Part shown: in pieces, positions 1 to 5,304 of the stretch
Layout of the letters: each line of letters starts with the position of its first letter
Position numbering within the stretch: the stretch's first letter is position 1
DNA from: Pseudomonadota bacterium
GTDB lineage: Bacteria > Pseudomonadota > Gammaproteobacteria > Steroidobacterales > Steroidobacteraceae
Direction: 5' to 3'
DNA length: 8,087 nucleotides
Assembly: GCA_023457495.1 (NCBI GenBank)
Contig: JAEWLQ010000081.1
Location: 1 to 8,087 of the forward strand
Position numbers and translations under genes: made by a program
The notes under the pieces: generated by a model
The model's input: the letters and a program-made list of their open reading frames with translations, nothing else
What the model was told of the DNA's origin: nothing
The model's database searches: none

Positions 1-224
1 GCAAGGACGGTGCACACGCGATGGGGCTTCGCGTACGCGGCGCATCCGGCGTTCGCGCAAGGCACGGAGCCGGCAAACGACACCCTCAGCCCGCGCTAGG
101 CGCCCCTCCAGAATGGCAGAGACAGATAACCCGCCCGCACGGCCGGCGGACTGAAGATCTGGCGCACCCAACAACTGGAGTGCGCCGCGGGAGCGACACC
201 CCATCGCGTGGGCGCCGGCCTTGC
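1..224. repeat. Imperfect 44-bp inverted repeat, possible small non-coding element
   Basis: Bases 1-44 align without gaps to the reverse complement of bases 181-224, with 36 of 44 positions identical. The shared core is the 12-mer CACGCGATGGGG, and both arms begin GCAAGG and end CGCGGCGCA. The arms are separated by 136 bp. The left arm starts at the window edge and may continue outside. No gene can be supported here: the open frames on either strand are arginine-rich, have no family resemblance, and are typical GC-rich shadows. The arrangement could be a miniature element, two inverted copies of a dispersed repeat, or a large RNA/DNA hairpin. I see no transposase and cannot define target-site duplications because the left boundary is missing. 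The repeat is seen directly; its nature is inference. Confidence 0.6.
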
Positions 225-293
225 CACGCGCAGCCCAGCACAGTCGTCTTCGGTGACTCATCGAAGCTCTTACCGATACGTCCCACGCCCCCA

Positions 294-331
294 GGTCTGT
301 CCCCGTTTGCTAGGAAACGAGGAATGTCCCC
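294..331. repeat. Two-copy TGTCCCC motif flanking a short hairpin (REP-like)
   Basis: TGTCCCC occurs at 298-304 and again at 325-331, starting 27 bases apart. Between them CGTTT (304-308) can pair with AAACG (315-319). Read on the minus strand the block begins GGGGACATTCC and ends GGGGACAGACC. I associate such GGGGACA motifs with REP-like repeats near RAYT/Y1-type transposases in proteobacteria, from memory and unverified. It lies immediately downstream of the stop codon of the CDF gene, a usual place for REP-type elements. No poly-T tract follows on the minus strand, so I do not call it an intrinsic terminator. Confidence 0.35.
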
Positions 332-332
332 A

Positions 333-1241
333 TTAATCGGTGACGTCGGGTTCGAAGAAGCACCACTTCACTTCGGGGAAGTTGGCCTTGATGGCGCGTT
401 CGAGTGCGTTGAGGTTCTCGATTGCCCTCTCCACCGATTGACCCGGTGTCATCCGGACCTTCACCGCCAGCATCACCTGCGGACCGAGCTGGAAGGTGAT
501 GGCGTTCAGCAGATCCTCGATCCCATCGCTGGCCTCGATCTGCTTGCGGATGGCTTCCTGCAGATCCTCCTCCGCCGAGCGGCCCACGATGAGGCCCTTC
601 ATGCGGATCGCGATGAAGATCGACACGATGATCAGCACCACGCCGATCACGATGGAACCCATCGCATCGAACATCGGGTTACCCGTCACCGCGGACAGCG
701 AGACGAACACGAACGCCAGCAGCAGACCGATCAGCGCCGCAACGTCCTCGCCCAGCACGACCACGAGCTCGGCGTTGCGCGTGGACTTGAGCCACGCGAT
801 CAGGCTACGTCCCTTGCGCAGCTTCCTGATCTCGCGCAGGCAGCCGTAGGTCGAAAAACTCTCGAGTCCGATCGATACACCGAGCACGAGCAGCGCGATC
901 CACGCCTGGTTGAGCGGCTCGGGCTCGTGCAGTTTGTGCCAGCCTTCGTATATCGAGAACATGCCGCCGACGCTGAACAGCATCAGCGCGACGATGAAGC
1001 TCCAGAAATACGAGATCTTCCCCTGGCCGAGCGGGTATTGCGGGCTCGCGGGTCGTTGCGATTGCCTGAGGCCGACGAACAACAGCACCTGGTTGCCGCA
1101 GTCCGCGAACGAGTGGATGGACTCGGCCAGCATGCTGCCCGAGTTCGTGTAGATCGCGGCGCCGAGCTTCGAGAGCGCAATGCCCAGGTTCGCGAGGAAC
1201 GCGTAGAGAATCGCGCGCGCGGATGAACCGTGATCGGCCAT
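333..1241 (-). CDS. CDF-family cation transporter (SLC30A9-like type)
   Basis: This 302-residue inner-membrane protein belongs to the cation diffusion facilitator family, which exports divalent metals such as zinc from the cytoplasm by proton antiport. Six hydrophobic segments are visible at about 10-30, 36-57, 78-98, 113-130, 158-183 and 193-213. A cytoplasmic dimerisation domain of about 90 residues follows, ending in WCFFEPD. TM2 carries the metal-site pattern HSFAD (H43, D47). In TM5 I do not see the usual HxxxD; instead there is GEDVAAL (E165, D166). The stretch YPLGQGKISYFW (69-80) also points to the SLC30A9-like branch. Metal specificity cannot be read from this. The ATG lies 3 nt after the stop of the upstream peptidase gene and has no good Shine-Dalgarno sequence, so translational coupling is likely. 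The length is normal for the family. Confidence 0.9.
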   Translation of the reverse strand: MADHGSSARAILYAFLANLGIALSKLGAAIYTNSGSMLAESIHSFADCGNQVLLFVGLRQSQRPASPQYPLGQGKISYFWSFIVALMLFSVGGMFSIYEGWHKLHEPEPLNQAWIALLVLGVSIGLESFSTYGCLREIRKLRKGRSLIAWLKSTRNAELVVVLGEDVAALIGLLLAFVFVSLSAVTGNPMFDAMGSIVIGVVLIIVSIFIAIRMKGLIVGRSAEEDLQEAIRKQIEASDGIEDLLNAITFQLGPQVMLAVKVRMTPGQSVERAIENLNALERAIKANFPEVKWCFFEPDVTD

Positions 1242-1244
1242 CGG

Positions 1245-2690
1245 TCAGGGACCGGGCGAGAAATCCGGCTGCGCGAGTTTCATCTCGGTGACCGGTCCGT
1301 ACTTCGCCGCCGCTTCGCGGATCTTCGCGGCATCGCCGATCAGCACGAACACGAGATTCTCGGCCGGTGGAAACGCATCCGTGGTGACCGCCTCGGCTTC
1401 CTCGAGATCGACCTGCGCGAGCGCCGGTCCGTATCCCTCGATGTAATCCTTGCCGAGCCGATAGAACTCCAGGTCCGCGAGCGTCGCGGCCCAATGCGCC
1501 GCGGTCTCGAGTTGCAGCGGGAACTGGCCGAGCACGTAGGCGCGCGCGGACTCGAGCATCTCGGGGGCCAGCGGCTCATGCTTGAGCCGCTCGAGCGTCG
1601 CGAGCGTGAGGTCGAGCGCCTTGCCCGTGTTGTCGGTCTGCACGAACGAGCGGATCGCGAACTCGCCCGGCACGGAGCCGCGCGTGAAGCGCGAAGAGGC
1701 GCCATATGAAAGTCCCGACTTGATGCGCAGCTCGGTGTTGAGCAGCGACGTGAATCGCCCGCCGAACAGCGTGTTCACGAGATCGAGCGCGGGACGGCCG
1801 CCGTAGTGCCGGTCCACACCGACGTTGCCCAGCCAGAAGTAGGTCTGCACCGCTCCCGGCGAGTCGACCAGCACGACGCGGCGTCCCGCGACGCGCGGCG
1901 CGGGCACGAGCTCCGGTAGTTTGGCCTTGGCCTTGGCCTTGGCCCAGCCGCCGAAGGCCTTGGTCAGCGCCTGCTTCATCCACTTCGGATCGAGATCCCC
2001 GGCGAACACCAGCGTCGCGCGGTCGGCACCGAAGTACTGGCCCAGATAGGTCACCACGTCTTCGTGGTCGATCGCGGCGAGCGAACGCTCGCTGCCACCC
2101 TGCGGTCGTCCGAAAGGATGTTGCTGCCCGAACAGGGCCGCGCGCCCATAGACGCCGACGATCTGCGACGGATCGGAATCCTTCGCGGACTTGATGAACT
2201 CGATCTCGCGGTCGCGGTAGTCGGAGAGTTCCTCGGGGTCCATGTGCGGCCGCATCAGCGCGTCGGCCACCAGCTCGATCATCAACGCGCGGTCGCGCGC
2301 GAGGAACTGGCCACCGATCGAAATCGCCTCCGCGCCCGCGGAGGCGCTGAAACTGCCACCCACGCCTTCGACCGCGTCGGCGAATTCGAAAGCGTCGCGC
2401 TTGCCCGCGCCGCGATCGAGCAGGCCCGCCACCAGCGATGCGACACCGGGCTTGCCGGGCGGATCCGCGAGCGCGCCGCCGCGCACGAACCCGCTGAACG
2501 CGATCAGCGGCACGTCCTTGCGCGGGACGAGGATGACGGTGAAGCCATTCGGCAGCACGAAGCGCTGGTGCGCGGGGACCTTCACGCCCACGGGAGCGGC
2601 CGGCGCCGGTGCAGCCTGCGCGGCCGCGAACAAGGACACGCCAAGCCAGAACGCGAGCAGCAGACTCAGCGAACGCGCGCGATTCTTCAT
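1245..2690 (-). CDS. M16 family peptidase-like protein, non-catalytic partner subunit
   Basis: A 481-residue secreted protein with the M16 (pitrilysin/insulinase) fold. A signal peptide covers about residues 1-26 (positive NRAR start, hydrophobic core, AAQA cleavage site). The N-terminal M16 domain spans about 40-230 and the C-terminal one about 270-460. The zinc motif HxxEH is missing: in the aligned stretch GVASLVAGLLDRGAG, A88, L91 and D92 stand where His, Glu and His should be. The C-terminal domain keeps the LRIKSGLSYG segment with R322 and Y329, the Arg/Tyr pair that in heterodimeric M16B enzymes binds substrate. This is the expected pattern for a partner that completes the active site of the neighbouring HxxEH subunit. 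The start ATG overlaps the upstream stop as ATGA and has a GGAGG site 7 nt before it. A (TTGGCC)4 tract encodes an AKAKAKAK linker near residues 250-257. Confidence 0.92.
   Translation of the reverse strand: MKNRARSLSLLLAFWLGVSLFAAAQAAPAPAAPVGVKVPAHQRFVLPNGFTVILVPRKDVPLIAFSGFVRGGALADPPGKPGVASLVAGLLDRGAGKRDAFEFADAVEGVGGSFSASAGAEAISIGGQFLARDRALMIELVADALMRPHMDPEELSDYRDREIEFIKSAKDSDPSQIVGVYGRAALFGQQHPFGRPQGGSERSLAAIDHEDVVTYLGQYFGADRATLVFAGDLDPKWMKQALTKAFGGWAKAKAKAKLPELVPAPRVAGRRVVLVDSPGAVQTYFWLGNVGVDRHYGGRPALDLVNTLFGGRFTSLLNTELRIKSGLSYGASSRFTRGSVPGEFAIRSFVQTDNTGKALDLTLATLERLKHEPLAPEMLESARAYVLGQFPLQLETAAHWAATLADLEFYRLGKDYIEGYGPALAQVDLEEAEAVTTDAFPPAENLVFVLIGDAAKIREAAAKYGPVTEMKLAQPDFSPGP
1921..1944. 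repeat. Tandem hexanucleotide (TTGGCC)4 inside a coding region
   Basis: Four perfect tandem copies of TTGGCC lie within the non-catalytic M16 gene. On the coding strand they read GGCCAA, giving an alternating Ala-Lys stretch between the two M16 domains. Because the unit is six bases long, gain or loss of a copy would keep the reading frame and only change linker length by two residues. Confidence 0.9.
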
Positions 2691-4093
2691 GGCTTGGCCT
2701 CCGTGCCGGCAGTGGCGGACTCGGGTTCAGGCTCCGCTGCGGACAGCGGCGCCTGCAGGACACCCACGGTGCGGCGGTTCTTCGCGAACACGAGCTTCGC
2801 GGCCTGCTGCACCTGCGCGGCCGTCACCTTCTCGTACTCCGCGGGCGAATCGAACAGCTTGCGGTAGTCGCCTTCGAACACTTCGTACTGGCCGAGCAAA
2901 GCGGCCTTGCCGTTGATCGTCGCGAGCTGCTTCCAGAATCCCGATGCGTACAAATTCTTCGCGCGCGCGAGCTCCGCCGCGGTGACGCCCTTGGCGACCA
3001 CGTCGGCCAACGCGGCGTCGAGCGCCTCCTCGACCTCGGCAACGTTCGCGCCCTGCGGCAACGTGAGATTCAGCCACGTCAGGCCCGGATCGAAGCCTTC
3101 CATGTAGTGGCCGTCCACCTCGATGGCGAGCTGTTTCTCTTCGACCAGCAGGCGGTTCAGACGCGAGGCATTGCCCTCGACCAGGATGCTCAGGAGCAGG
3201 TTGATGGCGGCGCTGTGCGGATCGTTCGCCGCGGGCGACTTGTATGCGTAATACAGCAGCGGCGTCTGCGCGGGCCGCTCGATGTTCACGCGTTTCTCGC
3301 CGAGCTGCTCGGGCTCCTTCGTGCGCACCGGCGGCGGCGGCTCCTGCCGCGGGATGGGCTCGAGATACTTCTTCGCGAACGCGAACGCCTCGTCCGCGCT
3401 CACGTCGCCGACCAGGATCACCGTGCAGTTGTTGGGCGCGTAGTTGGTCTTGAAGAACTTCTGCAGGTCGTCGATCGTCCAGCCCTGGATGTCGGACGGC
3501 CAGCCGATCGTCGGTATCTGGTAGGTGTGTGCGACGAACGCGTTGGACTGCACCTGCTCGTAGAGGAATCCGGCGTTGTCGTCTTCGACCGAAAGACGCC
3601 GCTCCGAATACACGACGCCGCGCTCGCTCTCGACGACCTTCGGGTCGAACGACAGATTCGCGAGCCGGTCGGACTCGAGGTCGAACGTCAGGTCGAGCGC
3701 GCTGCGCGGCACCCAGTTCTGATAGACGGTCACGTCATCGCTGGTGAAAGCATTGTTGGAACCACCCTGCGCCTCCAGCAGGCGATCGAACTCGCCCGGA
3801 GCGCGTTTGCTCGTGCCGTTGAACATCATGTGTTCGAAGAAGTGCGCGAGGCCCGTGATGCCCGGCACCTCGTTGCGGCTGCCGACGCGCACCCAGTTGT
3901 AGAACGCGACGTTGGGGATGTCCCGGTCGGTCCAGACGATGACCTTCATGCCGTTCGCGAGCGTGAGCGACTTCACCTGGTCCGCTCCGGGGACAGGCGG
4001 CGGCGCGGCCGGCTTTGGAGCCGCGGTCGCAACCACGGCCAGGCACGAGAGCATCAACACGCTCAGGTTGCGAATGCGGGAGGGCATCGGCAT
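2687..4093 (-). CDS. M16 family zinc metallopeptidase, catalytic subunit
   Basis: A 468-residue secreted or periplasmic peptidase of the M16 family. The signal peptide covers about residues 1-24 (hydrophobic stretch after SRIRN, cleavage near ATA/AP). The N-terminal domain has the inverted zinc motif HFFEH (H84, E87, H88) and a distal Glu ligand, most likely E164 in GVVYSERR, 76 residues on, as in pitrilysin. The C-terminal domain spans about 270-450. At the place where the Arg/Tyr pair is expected it reads LLVEEKQLAIEV, so that pair appears absent and is supplied by the downstream partner. An upstream in-frame GTG at 4102 exists, but it lies at the edge of the GAGGTG ribosome-binding site (4100-4105). 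The ATG at 4093, 6 nt downstream of that site, fits better. It is the first gene of the operon. MLSC in the signal peptide is not a proper lipobox. Confidence 0.93.
   Translation of the reverse strand: MPMPSRIRNLSVLMLSCLAVVATAAPKPAAPPPVPGADQVKSLTLANGMKVIVWTDRDIPNVAFYNWVRVGSRNEVPGITGLAHFFEHMMFNGTSKRAPGEFDRLLEAQGGSNNAFTSDDVTVYQNWVPRSALDLTFDLESDRLANLSFDPKVVESERGVVYSERRLSVEDDNAGFLYEQVQSNAFVAHTYQIPTIGWPSDIQGWTIDDLQKFFKTNYAPNNCTVILVGDVSADEAFAFAKKYLEPIPRQEPPPPVRTKEPEQLGEKRVNIERPAQTPLLYYAYKSPAANDPHSAAINLLLSILVEGNASRLNRLLVEEKQLAIEVDGHYMEGFDPGLTWLNLTLPQGANVAEVEEALDAALADVVAKGVTAAELARAKNLYASGFWKQLATINGKAALLGQYEVFEGDYRKLFDSPAEYEKVTAAQVQQAAKLVFAKNRRTVGVLQAPLSAAEPEPESATAGTEAKP
2698..2702 (-). promoter_or_regulatory. 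Ribosome-binding site GGAGG for the second M16 gene
   Basis: The minus strand reads GGAGG, 7 nt before the ATG at 2690. It lies inside the last codons of the catalytic M16 gene. Together with the ATGA overlap this fixes the start and indicates coupled translation of the two subunits, probably in equal amounts. Confidence 0.8.
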
Positions 4094-4099
4094 GCGGCA

Positions 4100-4105
4100 C
4101 ACCTC
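4100..4105 (-). promoter_or_regulatory. Ribosome-binding site GAGGTG for the catalytic M16 gene
   Basis: The minus strand reads GAGGTG followed by six bases and then ATG (4093-4091). This is a near-consensus site and spacing, and it decides against the in-frame GTG at 4102, which overlaps the site. Confidence 0.7.
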
Positions 4106-4142
4106 GGTAAGAAGGCCGCAACTCTACCTTTTCGGAACCCCC

Positions 4143-4183
4143 AAAAGAAAAACGCCGCACAACGGGGGAAGTCGTGTGCGGCG
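4143..4183 (-). terminator. Rho-independent terminator, minus strand
   Basis: CGCCGCACA (4153-4161) pairs perfectly with TGTGCGGCG (4175-4183): a 9-bp GC-rich stem with a 13-nt loop. On the minus strand it is followed directly by TTTTTCTTTT (4152-4143). It stops transcription coming from higher coordinates, either readthrough from the SPOR gene or a short transcript starting in the spacer. It lies only 50 nt before the M16 start codon, so if the M16 promoter is upstream of it, it would act as an attenuator in the leader. Confidence 0.8.
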
Positions 4184-4226
4184 CGAAGAAGCGAACACCG
4201 GGGAAGAGTTGTTCGCAGTTCTTGTT

Positions 4227-4243
4227 GAGGTAGGTCCTACCTC
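4227..4243. promoter_or_regulatory. Perfect 17-bp dyad, operator-like
   Basis: GAGGTAGG (4227-4234) and CCTACCTC (4236-4243) are exact reverse complements around a single central T. A short, uninterrupted dyad in a non-coding spacer suggests a binding site for a dimeric regulator. Which gene it would serve is unknown: it is 134 nt upstream of the M16 start, with the terminator between them. It is not followed by a T tract and is not a terminator. Confidence 0.4.
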
Positions 4244-4419
4244 GAAACCTTGATGGCCGTGAGATCCGGCAGCGGCGTCCGCGCGAGCCGCGCAGCGATC
4301 GGAGCAAACATCCTGCTGCCGCCGCGGCGCCGCTCGATCATCGTTCCCGTCAGCGCCGGCCGCGTGCTCGCGACACCCTGGGCGTGGGGAAGAATCAGCG
4401 TCACTGTGGATCTCGCCAT
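4237..4419 (-). CDS. Doubtful small ORF of 60 residues
   Basis: An open frame starts at ATG 4419 (MARSTVTLIL) and ends in TAIKVSR with a stop at 4237-4239. I do not recognise it. It is basic and arginine-rich, with no clear signal peptide, membrane helix or motif. No Shine-Dalgarno sequence precedes it, but its ATG shares a base with the stop of a 13-codon frame starting at ATG 4460 (TGATG junction), and the intrinsic terminator follows about 55 nt after its stop. Those two points are the only support. It may equally be a chance frame in GC-rich DNA, or lie within a non-coding RNA. Confidence 0.2.
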   Translation of the reverse strand: MARSTVTLILPHAQGVASTRPALTGTMIERRRGGSRMFAPIAARLARTPLPDLTAIKVSR

Positions 4420-4513
4420 CACGGACAGGAACAAAGCAACGGCTGTGCCAGCGCCGTCATCCTTTTCGGATCAGGCACTTACGAGATCGCTGAACTTAAG
4501 GGGACCGGCGCTG

Positions 4514-4540
4514 GTGACGCGCAGCGTCACTATGTGACGC
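4514..4540. promoter_or_regulatory. Three-arm GTGACGC / GCGTCAC / GTGACGC repeat
   Basis: GTGACGC (4514-4520), GCGTCAC (4524-4530) and GTGACGC (4534-4540) alternate with 3-nt spacers GCA and TAT. The middle arm can pair with either outer arm, and the two direct copies begin exactly 20 bp apart, about two helical turns. The core with its flank (CAGCGTCACT) recurs at 4396-4405. This looks like a cluster of regulator half-sites or a two-state hairpin about 50 nt downstream of the SPOR gene stop. No T tract follows, so it is not an intrinsic terminator. Confidence 0.4.
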
Positions 4541-4591
4541 GCTTCATGCCGGGAATGTTAGTTCGTGCCGACGTTCTGTCCGATGGCTCGG

Positions 4592-5263
4592 TCAGTGCGG
4601 AATGATCACGACGCAGGCCTTGTCAGCCGCCTTGAGACCGCCGCACACCGCGCGCGCCTGGGCCTCGTCGCGCACTTCGGCCTGAAGGCGGTAGATGGGC
4701 TTGCCCGACGCCTCCCCGACGACCACGCGCGGACTCAATCCATCGAGCGCGCTCGAGGCGGCCGCCTGCAACTTCGTCCACTCCGCGTTCGCGCGCTCGG
4801 CCGTCGAAAATGCGCCGAGTTGGACGCCGAATCCCGCGGACACGGGAGCATCGCCGGGTGGCGCGACACCGGGTTGGGCCACATCGGCGCCCGCTCCGGC
4901 CGCGTCCGGCAACGCGCCGGTTGCCGACTGCCCGCCGGCGGGCGGCGCCACGGCGAAGTTGTCGATGCGCACCTGCGCCTCGCGGGCCCACTTGCCCCCC
5001 GGATGCTGCGTCAGGAACCGCTGGTACGCCTCGAGCGTGTCGGTCTCGGCGGCGCCGCGCCAATCCTTCTCCTCGGCCAGCTGCTGCAGGCGTTCGCGCG
5101 CCGCGGCGACCTGCGGACTTTCGGGATGCGCCGAGATGAACTGCGCATAGGACTCGGGAGAATCCGCTGCCTGCGCCGAGCGCCAGTCGCTCTTTTCGCG
5201 GCTGCATCCGGCAAGGGCGAGCAGCGAGAGTGCGAACACCGTCACGAGGGTACGATTGCTCAT
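4592..5263 (-). CDS. SPOR-domain lipoprotein
   Basis: A 223-residue lipoprotein. The start at ATG 5263 is chosen because it gives a textbook lipoprotein signal (MSNRT, hydrophobic core, lipobox LAGC with C20). A longer frame upstream would put 31 unlikely residues before it and run into the bactofilin gene. Residues 26-62 and 67-103 are two tandem copies of a TPR-like unit (pattern DWR.A...D..E.Y..F...HP), 41 residues apart. A low-complexity Ala/Gly/Pro linker covers about 105-143. A C-terminal SPOR domain (about 144-220) contains VQLGAFS and PIYRLQAEV. SPOR domains bind denuded glycan strands of peptidoglycan, mostly at division sites, so the protein is probably a membrane-anchored, periplasmic cell-wall factor. 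Residue 21 is Ser rather than Asp, so there is no classical inner-membrane retention signal. It diverges from the bactofilin gene. Confidence 0.85.
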   Translation of the reverse strand: MSNRTLVTVFALSLLALAGCSREKSDWRSAQAADSPESYAQFISAHPESPQVAAARERLQQLAEEKDWRGAAETDTLEAYQRFLTQHPGGKWAREAQVRIDNFAVAPPAGGQSATGALPDAAGAGADVAQPGVAPPGDAPVSAGFGVQLGAFSTAERANAEWTKLQAAASSALDGLSPRVVVGEASGKPIYRLQAEVRDEAQARAVCGGLKAADKACVVIIPH

Positions 5264-5269
5264 TGGATT

Positions 5270-5275
5270 ATTGTA
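5270..5275 (-). promoter_or_regulatory. Candidate -10 box TACAAT for the SPOR lipoprotein gene
   Basis: On the minus strand TACAAT ends 6 nt before the ATG at 5263, and there is no Shine-Dalgarno sequence between. Transcription would then begin at or next to the start codon, giving a leaderless mRNA. No convincing -35 hexamer is visible 16-18 nt upstream, so this rests on the -10 match and the missing ribosome-binding site. Confidence 0.35.
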
Positions 5276-5293
5276 AACGCGGTCCCGCCCGAC

Positions 5294-5297
5294 GGAG
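5294..5297 (+). promoter_or_regulatory. Ribosome-binding site GGAG for the bactofilin gene
   Basis: GGAG lies 7 nt before the ATG at 5305. It supports that start over the longer in-frame extension beginning at 5230, which would overlap the divergent lipoprotein gene. Confidence 0.7.
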
Positions 5298-5304
5298 TGA
5301 TGAC

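Larger units (their letters stand above)
4094..4591. other. 498-nt spacer between the SPOR lipoprotein gene and the M16 operon
   Basis: This stretch has no recognisable protein family on either strand. It contains an intrinsic terminator (4143-4183), a perfect dyad (4227-4243), a three-arm GTGACGC repeat (4514-4540), a separate copy of CAGCGTCACT (4396-4405; also 4522-4531) and two copies of CCTTTTCGGA (4127-4136 and 4461-4470). The M16 operon promoter must lie here, but I could not find a convincing -35/-10 pair. The layout would also fit a short minus-strand transcript ending at the terminator. Confidence 0.6.

Noticed and set aside
86..286. 66-residue minus-strand frame at the left end
   Set aside because: It lies across the inverted repeat, has no ribosome-binding site or recognisable motif, and is better explained as repeat sequence.
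21..1226. 401-residue plus-strand open frame opposite the CDF gene
   Set aside because: It is His/Arg/Asp/Glu-rich with no family pattern, and it runs antisense to a clear membrane transporter whose codon pattern explains it.
2014..2027. SPH2682-like homology as a basis for a gene name on the M16 pair
   Set aside because: M16 pairs are widespread and the sequence does not support assigning a specific gene symbol such as pqqL or yhjJ.
4094..4102. GTG at 4102 as start of the catalytic M16 peptidase
   Set aside because: It overlaps the GAGGTG ribosome-binding site; ATG 4093 has correct spacing and a compact signal peptide.
2609..4228. 539-residue plus-strand open frame opposite the catalytic M16 gene
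   Set aside because: Its composition is that of a GC-rich shadow frame (Arg/Leu/Val/Asp-rich, no domains), and the opposite strand has HxxEH and a signal peptide.
4250..4537. 95-residue plus-strand frame in the spacer
   Set aside because: It has a weak TTG/ATG start without a ribosome-binding site and no recognisable motif, and it overlaps the dyads. It is less gene-like than the minus-strand small ORF, which is itself doubtful.
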